From positions 1 to 64,000 of the IMG/VR virus record IMGVR_UViG_3300030451_004287: DNA of 64,000 nucleotides; one strand, written 5' to 3'. Each line of letters starts with the position of its first letter. Position 1 is the first letter of the stretch. The notes beneath the pieces were generated by a model that saw only the letters and a list, made by a program, of their open reading frames with translations, made no database searches and was not told the origin of the DNA. The stretch is from a virus. Below are positions 1 through 9,061 of the stretch, in pieces. Made by a program: the position numbers and the translations under genes.

Positions 1-3000
1 CCAGCATAACCAGCATTACCACTTAAAGCACAATCCCCAAGCATAAGACCACTACCAGACGGATCAGCCAATCTGATGCATTGACCATCAGGATAGGTAA
101 CATCTAATTTATGTGTAGGCGAACTATTACCAATACCAATATTATCTACACTACCATCCGCAAACAATAAATGTTGATCCGTATCACCTTCAACAATAAA
201 ATCTTGATTTGCACCCTCAGGATTCATGGTTATAACAGACTGAGCACCCGCCGCAGGATTGGCCATAAGAATTTTCGTGTTTTGGGCGGCAATAGTTATA
301 TCTCCAAGCAAATCTGTAAAGAATGTATTTCCAAAACTACCTCCTGTATCTCTACTAATACTTAAATGTTTCAGTCCAGCAGTGCCAAGTGTGACACTAG
401 TACCAGTAATAGCCCCAGCTACATTTATACCTCCTACGCCAGTTACCTCTTTAGAGTTAAGATCTAAATTACCTCCAAGCTGAGGAGATGTATCTTCTAC
501 AATATTACTAAGACTGCCACCACCACTAGTAACTCCACTAAATACAATATTGCCAGCTCCGTCTGTGACTAGACTATGTCCAGCCGTACCATCGCCAGTT
601 GGGAATGTATAAGCACCATTAACATTTAAACTATTAATTCTACCAGTACCATGAACATGCAACTTGTGATCTGGAACACCTGTTCCAATACCAATCCTAT
701 TTTCACTAGCATCTATTTTAAATAAATGAGTATCGCTAGTTCCTTCAATTCTAACATCTCTATCTTGAGCATCCTCGTTGTATATAAATCCATCGCTACC
801 AGCTCCAACATCTCTAATTTGTAGTTCTGATGCTGTGGTATTACCTCCTCCACGAATAATAACATGATTACCATCATGGGCGCTAATAAAAGTATGAGTT
901 CCAGCACTTACAATCATATATTCTGAACTATTAGTATGTGCGCTATGTTTCATTCCAGCATAAAGATCACTAGTAGAATACGCACAATCACCAATATGAA
1001 CACCAGTACCACCCTCATCTTCAATCTGCAACCCACACAAACCATCTGGATGAACAACTCTTGCCATACCACTAACATCTAAAGTATGACTAGGAGCACT
1101 ATTATTAATACCAACTCTTTCTGTACCAGCATCTACAAAGAACAAGTGATTATTTCCAGTACCTTCAACTCTAAAGTTTACATCATTACCACCATCGTTT
1201 ACTACAGCTTCTGAAGAAACATTCCAAGCAAAATAATAACCCATTTGGTCAGAACTATAACCACCAAAAGGAACACTACCTTTTTTAATTAAGGCAATAC
1301 TAAGATCACTATTTATAAAATTTTGAGTTCCAGTGCTATATGCAATAACTTGATTCTCACCAATAGGATTATTTAGGGTAACATTACTAAGAGCACCCAA
1401 ACTACTACCTGTAGTCAATACTGTACTATCTATGTTAAACTCTGTACCACTAAGATCTAATCCCGTACCTGCTGTATATTCTGTATTGGTGTCTGTAACT
1501 GTTTCAGTTGCGGTAGCTATTCCTGTGACATGTCCGTTACTGTCTAGCAAAATGTCTTGTATATAAGTTCTGCCAGAATTATCAGAAGAAGAAACAGAAG
1601 TAATATTTGGGTGTGCTGTTAAATATCCAGCATCATTTGTTAATAAGCTAACATTCTCACCAGTAACTAATACATTCGTTAGTGTTCCAGTAACAGAACC
1701 GCCATCTCTGTTTAACACTAGAGATTTATCACCGGTATTAAAAACAATACCTGTTGTAAAAGTATTAGTGTCCGTTACAGTCTCTGTAGCAGTGGTTAGT
1801 CCTGTAACATGACCATTACTATCTAAAAGTATATCTTGGATATATGTTCTACCAGAATTATCACTACTAGACGCTGCTGATATAGAAGTATGATATGTTG
1901 TACCAGAAACTAAAACTCCTTCTAGGTTACCAGTAACAGTAACACTATCATTTCTAGTAAGAACTAAATTATTATTACCACTATTAAATGTTAAGCCTGT
2001 AGCAAAAGTATTAGTGTCAACAGTATCAATTTGCGCTTGTAAAATTCCGGACACACTATTTACAAGACCTGTCGTGGCATAACCAGTATCATTAACAAAT
2101 ATACTAACATTATCTCCACTAGCAGCTTTAGCATTGATAGCATTATAAACATCTGTTTGATTAGAAAGAGTGCCTCCTATTTGACCCCACACAGCAGTAT
2201 CATCTGTTAATTCTATGTATGAACTACCACCCCATCTGTAAGTATCATTATTACTGGTATCTACATAAATAATGCCATTAGTGCCAGCAACAGGAAAATT
2301 TCCTGTTCCGTTATATTCTAAAACATCATCTACATAAGAAGGTAAATTTGATGAATCTATAACACCATCTAATAAAGATACAGGCACGCCACTAATATTA
2401 AATTCTGTACCATTTAAAACCAGCCCTGTACCAGCTGTATACTCAGTATTTGTGTCTACTACAGTTTCTGTTGCAGAAGTAACTCCTGTAATATGTCCAA
2501 AAGAATCTAATAATAAATCTTGTATATACGTTCTTCCACTGTTATCTATAGAAGATATTGCGTCTGTAGATGGATGTGCTGTGAGATATCCAGAAGTACT
2601 ATGGTCGCCCCACCCGTAAGCTGTATTCCATTGATTTGAATTTCCACCGCTAGCGGTTATGGTCCCACTAACATCTAATCTTGTTTGAGGAGCATCTGTT
2701 CCGATACCAACACTATCTTCACTAGCATCTATGTAGAAAACATTGTTTTCATTATCGCCATTGTATTGTAAATCTACATTTGATTTATTAACATTAAATC
2801 TAAAACCTGCATTTGGACCTGAAACATCTCTTAATTCTAGTTTAGTATCCCCGTCATGACCACCAGCACTTAAAGTTAAAGCTTTCGTGTCTTTAGCACT
2901 TACGAACGTAGCACCATCAGTATTAGCCATGATCATGTAGTCATTAACACCATCCATACTACTGTGTCTAAGACCCATTGCACTGCCAACACCAGCAGAA

Positions 3001-4583
3001 TCACTACAAGAACCAACATGCAACTCACCGTTAGTGTTACCGCTGCTTTTAATTATAAATCCACAATGATTATCCATTGTTTCTGTAATAATACCAGATC
3101 CAATAATATTAAAATCACCAGTGCCAGTTATATCATTGGAATTAAGATCTAAATTTCCACCAAGTTGTGGAGAAGTATCTTGAATAAGACTAGTAATATA
3201 TCCTGTGTCGTTACTTAGAAAACTAACATTATCACCACTATGAATAATTCCATTTAGAACTCCTGTTACGCTACCACTATTCCTTGATAGAACCAAAGAA
3301 TGAGTTCCAGAATTGTATGTAATTCCTGTAACAAAAACATTCGTATCAACAACAGTCTCTGTAGCAGTAGACAATCCTGTGACATGACCGTTAGTATCTA
3401 ATAGTATATCTTGAATGTAAGTTCGACCACTGTTATCTGAAGAACTAGCTGCGGTGATACTAGGATGAGCAGTTAAATATCCAGCATCGTTTGTTAAAAA
3501 ACTTACATTGTCTCCGCTATGAATAACATCGCTAAGTATACCGGTAACGCTAACTCCGCTATTCCTTGCTAACACTAAAGCATGCGTAGAAGAATTGTAT
3601 GTGACACCGCTGACAAAAGTAACGCTATTTATATTGGTTTGTAGCACTCCAGACGTAGCAGTAATACTACTTTGCAGAGCTCCAGAAACAGTATTAATGT
3701 TAGTCTGCAAATCGCCGGACACGGTATTTAGCTGTCCTGTTGTGGCATACGAAGCATCGTTTGTTAAAAAACTTACATTGTCTCCGCTATGAATAACATC
3801 GCTAAGTATACCGGTAACGCTAACTCCGCTATTCCTTGCCAACACTAAGGCGTGTGTTGAAGAGGTGTACGTTACTCCTGTAACAAAAGTAACACTATTT
3901 ATATTTGTTTGTAATACTCCAGAAGTAGTATCTATGCTTGTCTGTAAAATTCCAGAAACAGTATTTAGCAAACCTGTCGTAGCGTATATATTATTATCAA
4001 CTGTTCCATTAGCTTTTAAGAAACCAGATTGAGCAGGCACCGAGTATCCACTAGCTCTAATAACTCCACTGACGTCTAATTTATTTTGAGGATTATTTGT
4101 TCCAATACCTACGCGGTCTGTGCTAGCATCAGTAAAGAATAAATTCTGATCTGTGTCTCCTTCTACACGAAAATCAAAATCTCCACCACCATCATTAAAA
4201 GTAATATTATTTAATTCTACTTGTAAACCAACAGTTGGTCCATCTGTTCCTATACCAATTCTATTAAATGTCCCATTACCATCTACATCAAGATTACCGG
4301 TAATATCAACATTACCAGTAAAATTCATATTACCAGCACCGCTAATTCTTTTATTGTTTAGGTCTAAATTACCTCCAAGTTGAGGTGTTGAATCTTCAAC
4401 TACATTTTGTATACCAATACCAGAAATTGTAGACAAACTATTCCATGCTGTGACACCATCACCTATTTTTAAAGTTTTAGTATCTATCGCATATCCGGGT
4501 TCACCACTTGCAAGAACAGGATTAACTCCTGTAAACTCTGCAAAGGTTCCCTTTCTAAATTGTATAAGATTATTCCTAGACAT
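1..4583 (-). CDS. Giant tail-fibre/receptor-binding protein, C-terminus beyond window
   Basis: The frame opens at an ATG (complement of 4581-4583) after an AAGGA ribosome site and stays open in the places I checked down to the left edge, so at least 1527 residues are present and the stop lies outside. The N-terminus (MSRNNLIQFRKGTFAEF, then KIGDGVTAW) matches the start of the next fibre gene and resembles the Mtd-like N-terminal domain of phage fibres. The rest is low-complexity beta-rich sequence with repeated VGIGT..P..KLDVSG modules, visible near 4100, 2690, 1090, 670 and 130, alternating with TGLDLSGTEFN-type repeats. These modules are typical of trimeric fibres, some ending in an S74 intramolecular chaperone, which cannot be checked here. 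An 86-bp exact in-frame repeat lies at 3484-3569 and 3754-3839. It is last in the left-going structural operon. Confidence 0.85.
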   Translation of the reverse strand, partial: MSRNNLIQFRKGTFAEFTGVNPVLASGEPGYAIDTKTLKIGDGVTAWNSLSTISGIGIQNVVEDSTPQLGGNLDLNNKRISGAGNMNFTGNVDITGNLDVDGNGTFNRIGIGTDGPTVGLQVELNNITFNDGGGDFDFRVEGDTDQNLFFTDASTDRVGIGTNNPQNKLDVSGVIRASGYSVPAQSGFLKANGTVDNNIYATTGLLNTVSGILQTSIDTTSGVLQTNINSVTFVTGVTYTSSTHALVLARNSGVSVTGILSDVIHSGDNVSFLTNDASYATTGQLNTVSGDLQTNINTVSGALQSSITATSGVLQTNINSVTFVSGVTYNSSTHALVLARNSGVSVTGILSDVIHSGDNVSFLTNDAGYLTAHPSITAASSSDNSGRTYIQDILLDTNGHVTGLSTATETVVDTNVFVTGITYNSGTHSLVLSRNSGSVTGVLNGIIHSGDNVSFLSNDTGYITSLIQDTSPQLGGNLDLNSNDITGTGDFNIIGSGIITETMDNHCGFIIKSSGNTNGELHVGSCSDSAGVGSAMGLRHSSMDGVNDYMIMANTDGATFVSAKDTKALTLSAGGHDGDTKLELRDVSGPNAGFRFNVNKSNVDLQYNGDNENNVFYIDASEDSVGIGTDAPQTRLDVSGTITASGGNSNQWNTAYGWGDHSTSGYLTAHPSTDAISSIDNSGRTYIQDLLLDSFGHITGVTSATETVVDTNTEYTAGTGLVLNGTEFNISGVPVSLLDGVIDSSNLPSYVDDVLEYNGTGNFPVAGTNGIIYVDTSNNDTYRWGGSSYIELTDDTAVWGQIGGTLSNQTDVYNAINAKAASGDNVSIFVNDTGYATTGLVNSVSGILQAQIDTVDTNTFATGLTFNSGNNNLVLTRNDSVTVTGNLEGVLVSGTTYHTSISAASSSDNSGRTYIQDILLDSNGHVTGLTTATETVTDTNTFTTGIVFNTGDKSLVLNRDGGSVTGTLTNVLVTGENVSLLTNDAGYLTAHPNITSVSSSDNSGRTYIQDILLDSNGHVTGIATATETVTDTNTEYTAGTGLDLSGTEFNIDSTVLTTGSSLGALSNVTLNNPIGENQVIAYSTGTQNFINSDLSIALIKKGSVPFGGYSSDQMGYYFAWNVSSEAVVNDGGNDVNFRVEGTGNNHLFFVDAGTERVGINNSAPSHTLDVSGMARVVHPDGLCGLQIEDEGGTGVHIGDCAYSTSDLYAGMKHSAHTNSSEYMIVSAGTHTFISAHDGNHVIIRGGGNTTASELQIRDVGAGSDGFIYNEDAQDRDVRIEGTSDTHLFKIDASENRIGIGTGVPDHKLHVHGTGRINSLNVNGAYTFPTGDGTAGHSLVTDGAGNIVFSGVTSGGGSLSNIVEDTSPQLGGNLDLNSKEVTGVGGINVAGAITGTSVTLGTAGLKHLSISRDTGGSFGNTFFTDLLGDITIAAQNTKILMANPAAGAQSVITMNPEGANQDFIVEGDTDQHLLFADGSVDNIGIGNSSPTHKLDVTYPDGQCIRLADPSGSGLMLGDCALSGNAGYA

Positions 4584-4595
4584 TAAATTTCCTTT

Positions 4596-5921
4596 TTATG
4601 GACTACCTCCATCCACTCGACAGTTGTTTAGATTAAAGTGTGAAATTATATATGAAGCATTAGGTATTCCAAGACTTAATGTTGGAGATCCTGTAATAAA
4701 AATACCACTAATACCACTAGCAAACAACATGTCGCTACTTGCATTAAAAGAAAGAGTAGTCGTATCCGTAAATAAAGAGGCAGGACTACCAGTTCCACTA
4801 GCTAATACAACATTATAAGTAGCGTCATCACTAACTGTTGATAAAGCTACCTGAGTTGCATCAGCTGCAGCACCTGATAAAGCACCAATAAAAGTAGTTG
4901 CAGATAAAGCGTTTGTTGTAGTATTATATAATAATCCACTGCCATCATGAAATACATCTTTATTTAATCCAGTAGCTGTATTATTAACTAATAAAACTGG
5001 AGCTTGTGTAGATGCTGTTGTAACACCACTTATAAATAGTTGGGTTGCACTATTAGCATTACCACTTACACTACCCACCAAACTTCCACTAACTACACCG
5101 CTAAGATTACCAACAAATGTCCTTGCTTGAAGAGTAGCACTACCCGGATCACCAGAACCACTACTAAATATAAATCTATCACTATTTTCATTCCAAAGCA
5201 TTGAGGCGTACCCAGAAGGACTAGTTCCGGATCTAAATACTTGAATACCTCCACTAGCAACAGCCTCAGTAACATTAACAGTAATAATATTATCACCAAT
5301 ATTTACATTAGTACTATTAGCTGTAATACTAGAACCTTGTACTGTCAAATTACCTTGAATTGTCGCGTTGTTTTGAACTGTTAAATTATTTCCTAAAACC
5401 AAATCACCATTACTCTCAAATAACGGAACACCGCTAGTATTAATAGTTAAAGCATCATCAATAGCGTTATAATTTAAATTAATTCCAGTTCCACCCAAAA
5501 CCTCTGTTGTTAAGACATTTCTAACACCAGTTGCAAAACCAACTACGTTTCCAGTGCTTAATGTAGCAACATCAAAAGAAATCGTATTTGTTGATGGTGT
5601 AGCTACAATTCTTAAAGGAGCAATTCCAGTAAGATTTACAGTATCTCCTGAGCCACTAGCCTCTACTGTTAAACCACCTATACCTGTGACATTAATAAAT
5701 TTAAAAGCGTCCGTTACAGTGCCTGCACCGCCCCCACCAGTAGATACTGCACCAGTGCCTATAACATATGGTAGGCTAAGATAAGCTGTGCTACCATCAC
5801 CAATTTTACCTCTTTTGGTATCTGTTTCATATCCAATTTCACCACCAGCTAGAGTAGGATTTATACCACTCCAGTCACTGAGAACTCCTCGTCTTACTTG
5901 AATAATTGAATTAGCACCCAT
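4596..5921 (-). CDS. Tail fibre protein with Mtd-like N-terminal domain
   Basis: About 441 residues. The N-terminus (IIQVRRGVLSDWSGINP, GEIGYETDT, KIGDGSTAY, LPYV) is the short beta domain shared by many phage fibre proteins and by the neighbouring giant fibre. The remainder is Gly/Ser/Thr/Asn-rich with repeated GNLTVQ and GNLSGVVSG strands, as expected for a fibrous trimer shaft. I prefer the ATG at 5921, which overlaps the upstream stop as TAATG and lies about 10 nt after GGAG. The ATG at 5930 is only one base from that site. The stop is 12 nt before the giant fibre start, so both belong to one transcript. Receptor binding is inferred from the family type. Confidence 0.8.
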   Translation of the reverse strand: MGANSIIQVRRGVLSDWSGINPTLAGGEIGYETDTKRGKIGDGSTAYLSLPYVIGTGAVSTGGGGAGTVTDAFKFINVTGIGGLTVEASGSGDTVNLTGIAPLRIVATPSTNTISFDVATLSTGNVVGFATGVRNVLTTEVLGGTGINLNYNAIDDALTINTSGVPLFESNGDLVLGNNLTVQNNATIQGNLTVQGSSITANSTNVNIGDNIITVNVTEAVASGGIQVFRSGTSPSGYASMLWNENSDRFIFSSGSGDPGSATLQARTFVGNLSGVVSGSLVGSVSGNANSATQLFISGVTTASTQAPVLLVNNTATGLNKDVFHDGSGLLYNTTTNALSATTFIGALSGAAADATQVALSTVSDDATYNVVLASGTGSPASLFTDTTTLSFNASSDMLFASGISGIFITGSPTLSLGIPNASYIISHFNLNNCRVDGGSP

Positions 5922-6292
5922 TATGCACATACTCCAGTGATTTGTGGACCACCACAGTCTAGTCTGTAGCAGTAATCATAGTCTAAATAGTTTTGTAAAC
6001 CTTCTATTCTTAAAACGTTTATTGTACCTAAAAAATCAACATTATTAATAATATCTACATTAACATCTTGTGATACTTCTAAATCTATTATATTTGTAGC
6101 TGTTCTAATAACATCTGTTTCTATCTGTAAATTTTTAGTTGTTGAGTCTATATTACTATCAAAAATATTTTCAATAATATCTACATTTCTAACACCTGTA
6201 GTTTCTATGGTACTCTCAAGTGATGTGCCAAAAGTTGTTGATACAGAAATAATGTTAGTATCTGGATCTGGTAATTCGATTGCAAAACCCAT
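5921..6292 (-). CDS. Small virion-associated protein, unknown function
   Basis: 123 residues, beta-rich, with repeated Ile-Asp-Asn motifs (NVDIIENIFDSNIDS, NVDIINNVDF) and no cysteine until the last third. It lies 4 nt after the preceding structural gene and overlaps the following fibre start by a TAATG junction, so it is co-translated with the tail genes. Position suggests a baseplate or fibre-attachment component. I recognise no family. Confidence 0.65.
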   Translation of the reverse strand: MGFAIELPDPDTNIISVSTTFGTSLESTIETTGVRNVDIIENIFDSNIDSTTKNLQIETDVIRTATNIIDLEVSQDVNVDIINNVDFLGTINVLRIEGLQNYLDYDYCYRLDCGGPQITGVCA

Positions 6293-6296
6293 AATA

Positions 6297-6710
6297 CTAT
6301 CCCGTTGGACAAGACAATAAAGTAGTAGATTTACTATAACGTTTAGTTAAATTAATATTTCCAAATAAAATTCTTAAAACCTCTTTACCTCCACCACTAT
6401 ACAAATCACTTGGCGTTTGTAGCTCTAAATCGTATTTAGCACTAGAAAAACTAAATCCATTTGTTGTGCTTGCAGGTAAAAAGAAGGTTAATTTACCATC
6501 AGAAGTAGGAGTGTTGATTTCAAATTTATAAGTTGAATAATCACTATTTTCTGTAGTAAAAGACTGAGCTTGATTTAAATTCGTATTCCAACTTAATCTA
6601 GCGCAATAACCACTTAAATTAATAGGATTAGAATTAGAATCTTTATAAATTAACTGTAATTTAAAAGAAGATCCTTGTTCGATTTTAAAATCGTATTGAC
6701 TGGCTGCCAT
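6297..6710 (-). CDS. Phage structural protein, baseplate/fibre-adaptor type
   Basis: 137 residues starting MAASQYDFKIEQGSSFKLQ, then ILE/ASP-poor beta strands with SNPINLSGYCARLSW. The pattern (I.QG.tf.......G.pinLtGy.arm) is common in small phage baseplate/tail proteins with an immunoglobulin-like or BppU-N-like fold. GAGGT precedes the start and a late-type motif (GTGTATACT, minus strand 6755-6747) lies 37 nt upstream, so this gene opens the fibre transcription unit after the capsid terminator. Family by pattern, exact role inferred. Confidence 0.65.
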   Translation of the reverse strand: MAASQYDFKIEQGSSFKLQLIYKDSNSNPINLSGYCARLSWNTNLNQAQSFTTENSDYSTYKFEINTPTSDGKLTFFLPASTTNGFSFSSAKYDLELQTPSDLYSGGGKEVLRILFGNINLTKRYSKSTTLLSCPTG

Positions 6711-6746
6711 AAGTATTTACCTCTGTGGTTATAATCCTACATAGAA

Positions 6747-6755
6747 AGTATACAC
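6747..6755 (-). promoter_or_regulatory. Late-type promoter motif GTGTATACT
   Basis: Minus-strand GTGTATACT, 37 nt before the adaptor gene ending at 6710 and just after the capsid terminator. It is one of a set of GTGTAT(A/T)(A/C/T)T motifs before structural and late genes in this window. No TTGACA is visible upstream. Confidence 0.5.
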
Positions 6756-6764
6756 CTAATATAT

Positions 6765-6795
6765 AAAAAAAGGGCCGGGAAAACCCAGCCCTTTC
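6765..6795 (-). terminator. Rho-independent terminator after the capsid gene
   Basis: On the minus strand GGGCTGGG, a TTTT loop, CCCGGCCC, then seven T. One stem mismatch. It separates the capsid gene from the downstream adaptor/fibre unit. Confidence 0.85.
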
Positions 6796-6820
6796 ATAAC
6801 CCATGATCTATAATTATTGA

Positions 6821-7831
6821 TTATAGAGTACCGAGTAGTACGCGACGGTTGTCGAGTACCGCGAAACCTTGCTCCGCGTAACCATAGAAACCAGCTCTCT
6901 TCTGACGATGGAGGGTGTCGTCTTCGAAGATCTGTACTTCTTCGCGGATTGGCATGATAAACGAATCACGCTTACGAAGGTCAAGGCCCACCACAAGCTC
7001 TTGATCACTTCCAATGTTACCGCCTAAGGTGCCAGTAAAGAATAACTGGTATTCTTGATCAACACCCAACTCGTCAAGATCATGGAGATTTACGCCAAAG
7101 ACCCGATTGACGGATGCCCCACCGTCATCAGCAACGTAAATTTCACGACGAGTAACCTCATCAACCTGATCAACACCCCAGTTGCGAAGATCTTCCATAG
7201 CTTCTGGTGAAACATAAAGATCTGTCAACTGACCGCGATTGTTGCTAGTCGAGTTTCCACCACCATTACGTCGCATAACAGTCTTCATAAGACTAACAAG
7301 ACGCTTGGTAAACTGACCAGCAGTTGCATCACCATCAAATACTACGATGTTACGATCAACACCAGCAGAAATGACTGTATGCCACCCGTCATCATTCATC
7401 TTCTTGACGAACGATTGCTCTAATACTTCCATGGCACGACCAACAACGTCCCAACGAGCGTCACGAGCATACTTTAAGAGATAGTCGATGCTAGCACCGA
7501 TATCAAAAGTAGGAACCATGACGTAATCGCCTTCGACGTGTCGTTCTGGCACATAACCATGATTAGGAATTGTGTAAGCCACAAAATCCTTTTCATTACC
7601 CGGGGTAAGGAAATCAAGTGGAAATTCTGGAGTAGCACCCGGAGCAAGTTTAATTGCTTCGAAGATACCATCAAGAATATTACCACTGAGAACACCTTGA
7701 CGAAGAGGAAGCTCTAATGCCTTGGCAAATTCTGCAGAAGCTGCTAAAGACTCCTCTTTTCTTGATGAACCTGAACGGACCAAAAGATCGGTCAATTCTG
7801 GAGTTGGTTCGAAAACTTTAGTATCTGACAT
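6821..7831 (-). CDS. Major capsid protein, HK97-like
   Basis: 336 residues. It follows the protease-scaffold and decoration genes and is closed by a strong terminator, the usual position for the major capsid gene. Residues 110-330 carry features seen in HK97-fold capsids of large myophages: a helix with RDARWDVVGRAMEVLEQSF, a YVSPEAMEDLRNWGVD segment, and a C-terminal FYGYAEQGFAVLDNRRV strand. AGGAAG precedes the ATG. Codon use is visibly more GC-rich and uniform than in the tail genes, as expected for the most abundant virion protein. An N-terminal piece may be removed by the prohead protease, but no cleavage site is obvious. Confidence 0.88.
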   Translation of the reverse strand: MSDTKVFEPTPELTDLLVRSGSSRKEESLAASAEFAKALELPLRQGVLSGNILDGIFEAIKLAPGATPEFPLDFLTPGNEKDFVAYTIPNHGYVPERHVEGDYVMVPTFDIGASIDYLLKYARDARWDVVGRAMEVLEQSFVKKMNDDGWHTVISAGVDRNIVVFDGDATAGQFTKRLVSLMKTVMRRNGGGNSTSNNRGQLTDLYVSPEAMEDLRNWGVDQVDEVTRREIYVADDGGASVNRVFGVNLHDLDELGVDQEYQLFFTGTLGGNIGSDQELVVGLDLRKRDSFIMPIREEVQIFEDDTLHRQKRAGFYGYAEQGFAVLDNRRVLLGTL

Positions 7832-7848
7832 TTATTATCTTCCTTTCA

Positions 7849-8343
7849 TTAAGCGATGTTGATAGCAATTTTGCAGAAACCATTGGCGTCCTCTTTACTT
7901 AAGAAGCGGCCAACCTGATACATGTTATTCTCATCCGCTGTGTCAGCATCGTCCGTAGGAGTACTGGTGAAAAGTCCAGTGCCTCCGAGGTACGCTACAT
8001 CACCAGCAGCTGGTGTGACGTCTGTCGCAATTTTATCTGTAGTAATCTGACCAACTTGAAGTAGAGTCACTTTGCTACCACCTTGAACTTCGTCCTTGTG
8101 ATAGTTAATGTGCTGCCTTGTAAGATCAAGGTTAACAACATCGTTTAACAAAACGCCAACTGGCTTAGAACCACTAGCTGTCGTTGCATAAACAACTTTA
8201 GCTGCTGCGTCATCCATAGATACGCCACTTCCACCACCACTAATCGAGGCGATACCGCCACGCTCAATGGTTGAGGCAGTTGCATTATCCATGAAGAATG
8301 AAACATCTGTTTGTGTTTCGATACGATCTGCTTTAAGAGCCAT
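7849..8343 (-). CDS. Head decoration / capsid-stabilising protein
   Basis: 164 residues, start MALKADRIETQTDVSFFMD, then Gly/Thr/Val-rich beta sequence with GDVAYLGGTGLFTS. It lies directly upstream of the capsid gene, follows the scaffold gene, and is preceded by AAGGAG. Size, composition and position fit the small decoration or head-vertex proteins encoded beside capsid genes. Codon use is GC-shifted like the capsid gene, suggesting high expression. The family assignment rests on context and overall pattern. Confidence 0.7.
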   Translation of the reverse strand: MALKADRIETQTDVSFFMDNATASTIERGGIASISGGGSGVSMDDAAAKVVYATTASGSKPVGVLLNDVVNLDLTRQHINYHKDEVQGGSKVTLLQVGQITTDKIATDVTPAAGDVAYLGGTGLFTSTPTDDADTADENNMYQVGRFLSKEDANGFCKIAINIA

Positions 8344-8356
8344 GTTTATTTTCTCC

Positions 8357-9061
8357 TTAATTAGTAACTTGAAGTCTAGACTTTACAAAATCAATCAAAG
8401 CTGCTCGTGTACTCTGTAATTCTGCCTCTGCAGAATCTTCGCTAACAGCAAGGTTTACATCGTCATCGACTTCGACCTGCTCCAAAATTTCTGCATCTGC
8501 AACGGACTCTTCAGCTTTGTCTTCATCATCATGCTTTTTAGCTTCTTCTTCGTCGTGCTTTTCAGCTTCGACTTCTGCTTCTTCTTCTTCGTCGTGCTTC
8601 TTTGCTTCTTCCTCTTCAGGTTTAGCATACTTTTTCATTAAAGCAACAACTGAAGCGAACTGCTCATCAGAAAGAGCTAATAAAGCTTCTGTATCTTCTT
8701 CGGCCACACCAGCATCAGCGAGTTCTGACATGCGAGCTTCAAGAGCAGCAGCTTCTTCAGCCTTAAGCTTCTCTTCTTTCATAGCTGCAAGTTCTTCTTT
8801 AACTCTTGCTAGTTCTTCTTTCATAGCTTCGACCATTTTGGCTTCTTCTTCTTCAGTAGCCTCAGCTTCTTTCTTGGCCTTTTCTTCTTCTTCTTCTTTC
8901 TTAGCCTGCTCCATAACGCGGGCCTTCTCTTCTTCGTCCTTCTTTTCAGCTTCAGCTTTAAGAGCTTCTACCTGTTTTTGAAGTTCACTTGCCTTAGCTT
9001 GACTCTCAACGAAAGAGTCAAATTTCTTCTCAAGTGATTCTACTGATGTTTCTTGGCTCAT
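8357..9061 (-). CDS. Nested scaffold protein, internal in-frame start
   Basis: Within the protease-scaffold gene an ATG (complement of 9059-9061, MSQETSVESLEKKFDSF) is preceded by GGAG with a 9-nt gap and starts exactly at the charged coiled-coil part. The product would be 234 residues, rich in Glu, Lys and Ala, ending VKSRLQVTN. Lambda C/Nu3 and other phages make free scaffold from such an internal start. Expression is inferred from the site only. Confidence 0.5.
   Translation of the reverse strand: MSQETSVESLEKKFDSFVESQAKASELQKQVEALKAEAEKKDEEEKARVMEQAKKEEEEEKAKKEAEATEEEEAKMVEAMKEELARVKEELAAMKEEKLKAEEAAALEARMSELADAGVAEEDTEALLALSDEQFASVVALMKKYAKPEEEEAKKHDEEEEAEVEAEKHDEEEAKKHDDEDKAEESVADAEILEQVEVDDDVNLAVSEDSAEAELQSTRAALIDFVKSRLQVTN

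Noticed and set aside
713-907. 64-residue minus-strand ORF
   Set aside because: Different frame from the open giant fibre gene on the same strand.
4450-4818. 122-residue plus-strand ORF
   Set aside because: Antisense to both fibre genes; spans the gene junction; Pro/Leu-rich shadow composition.
8517-8981. 154-residue plus-strand ORF, Ser-rich
   Set aside because: It is the antisense shadow of the Glu/Lys codon repeats of the scaffold coiled coil; no ribosome site and absurd composition.
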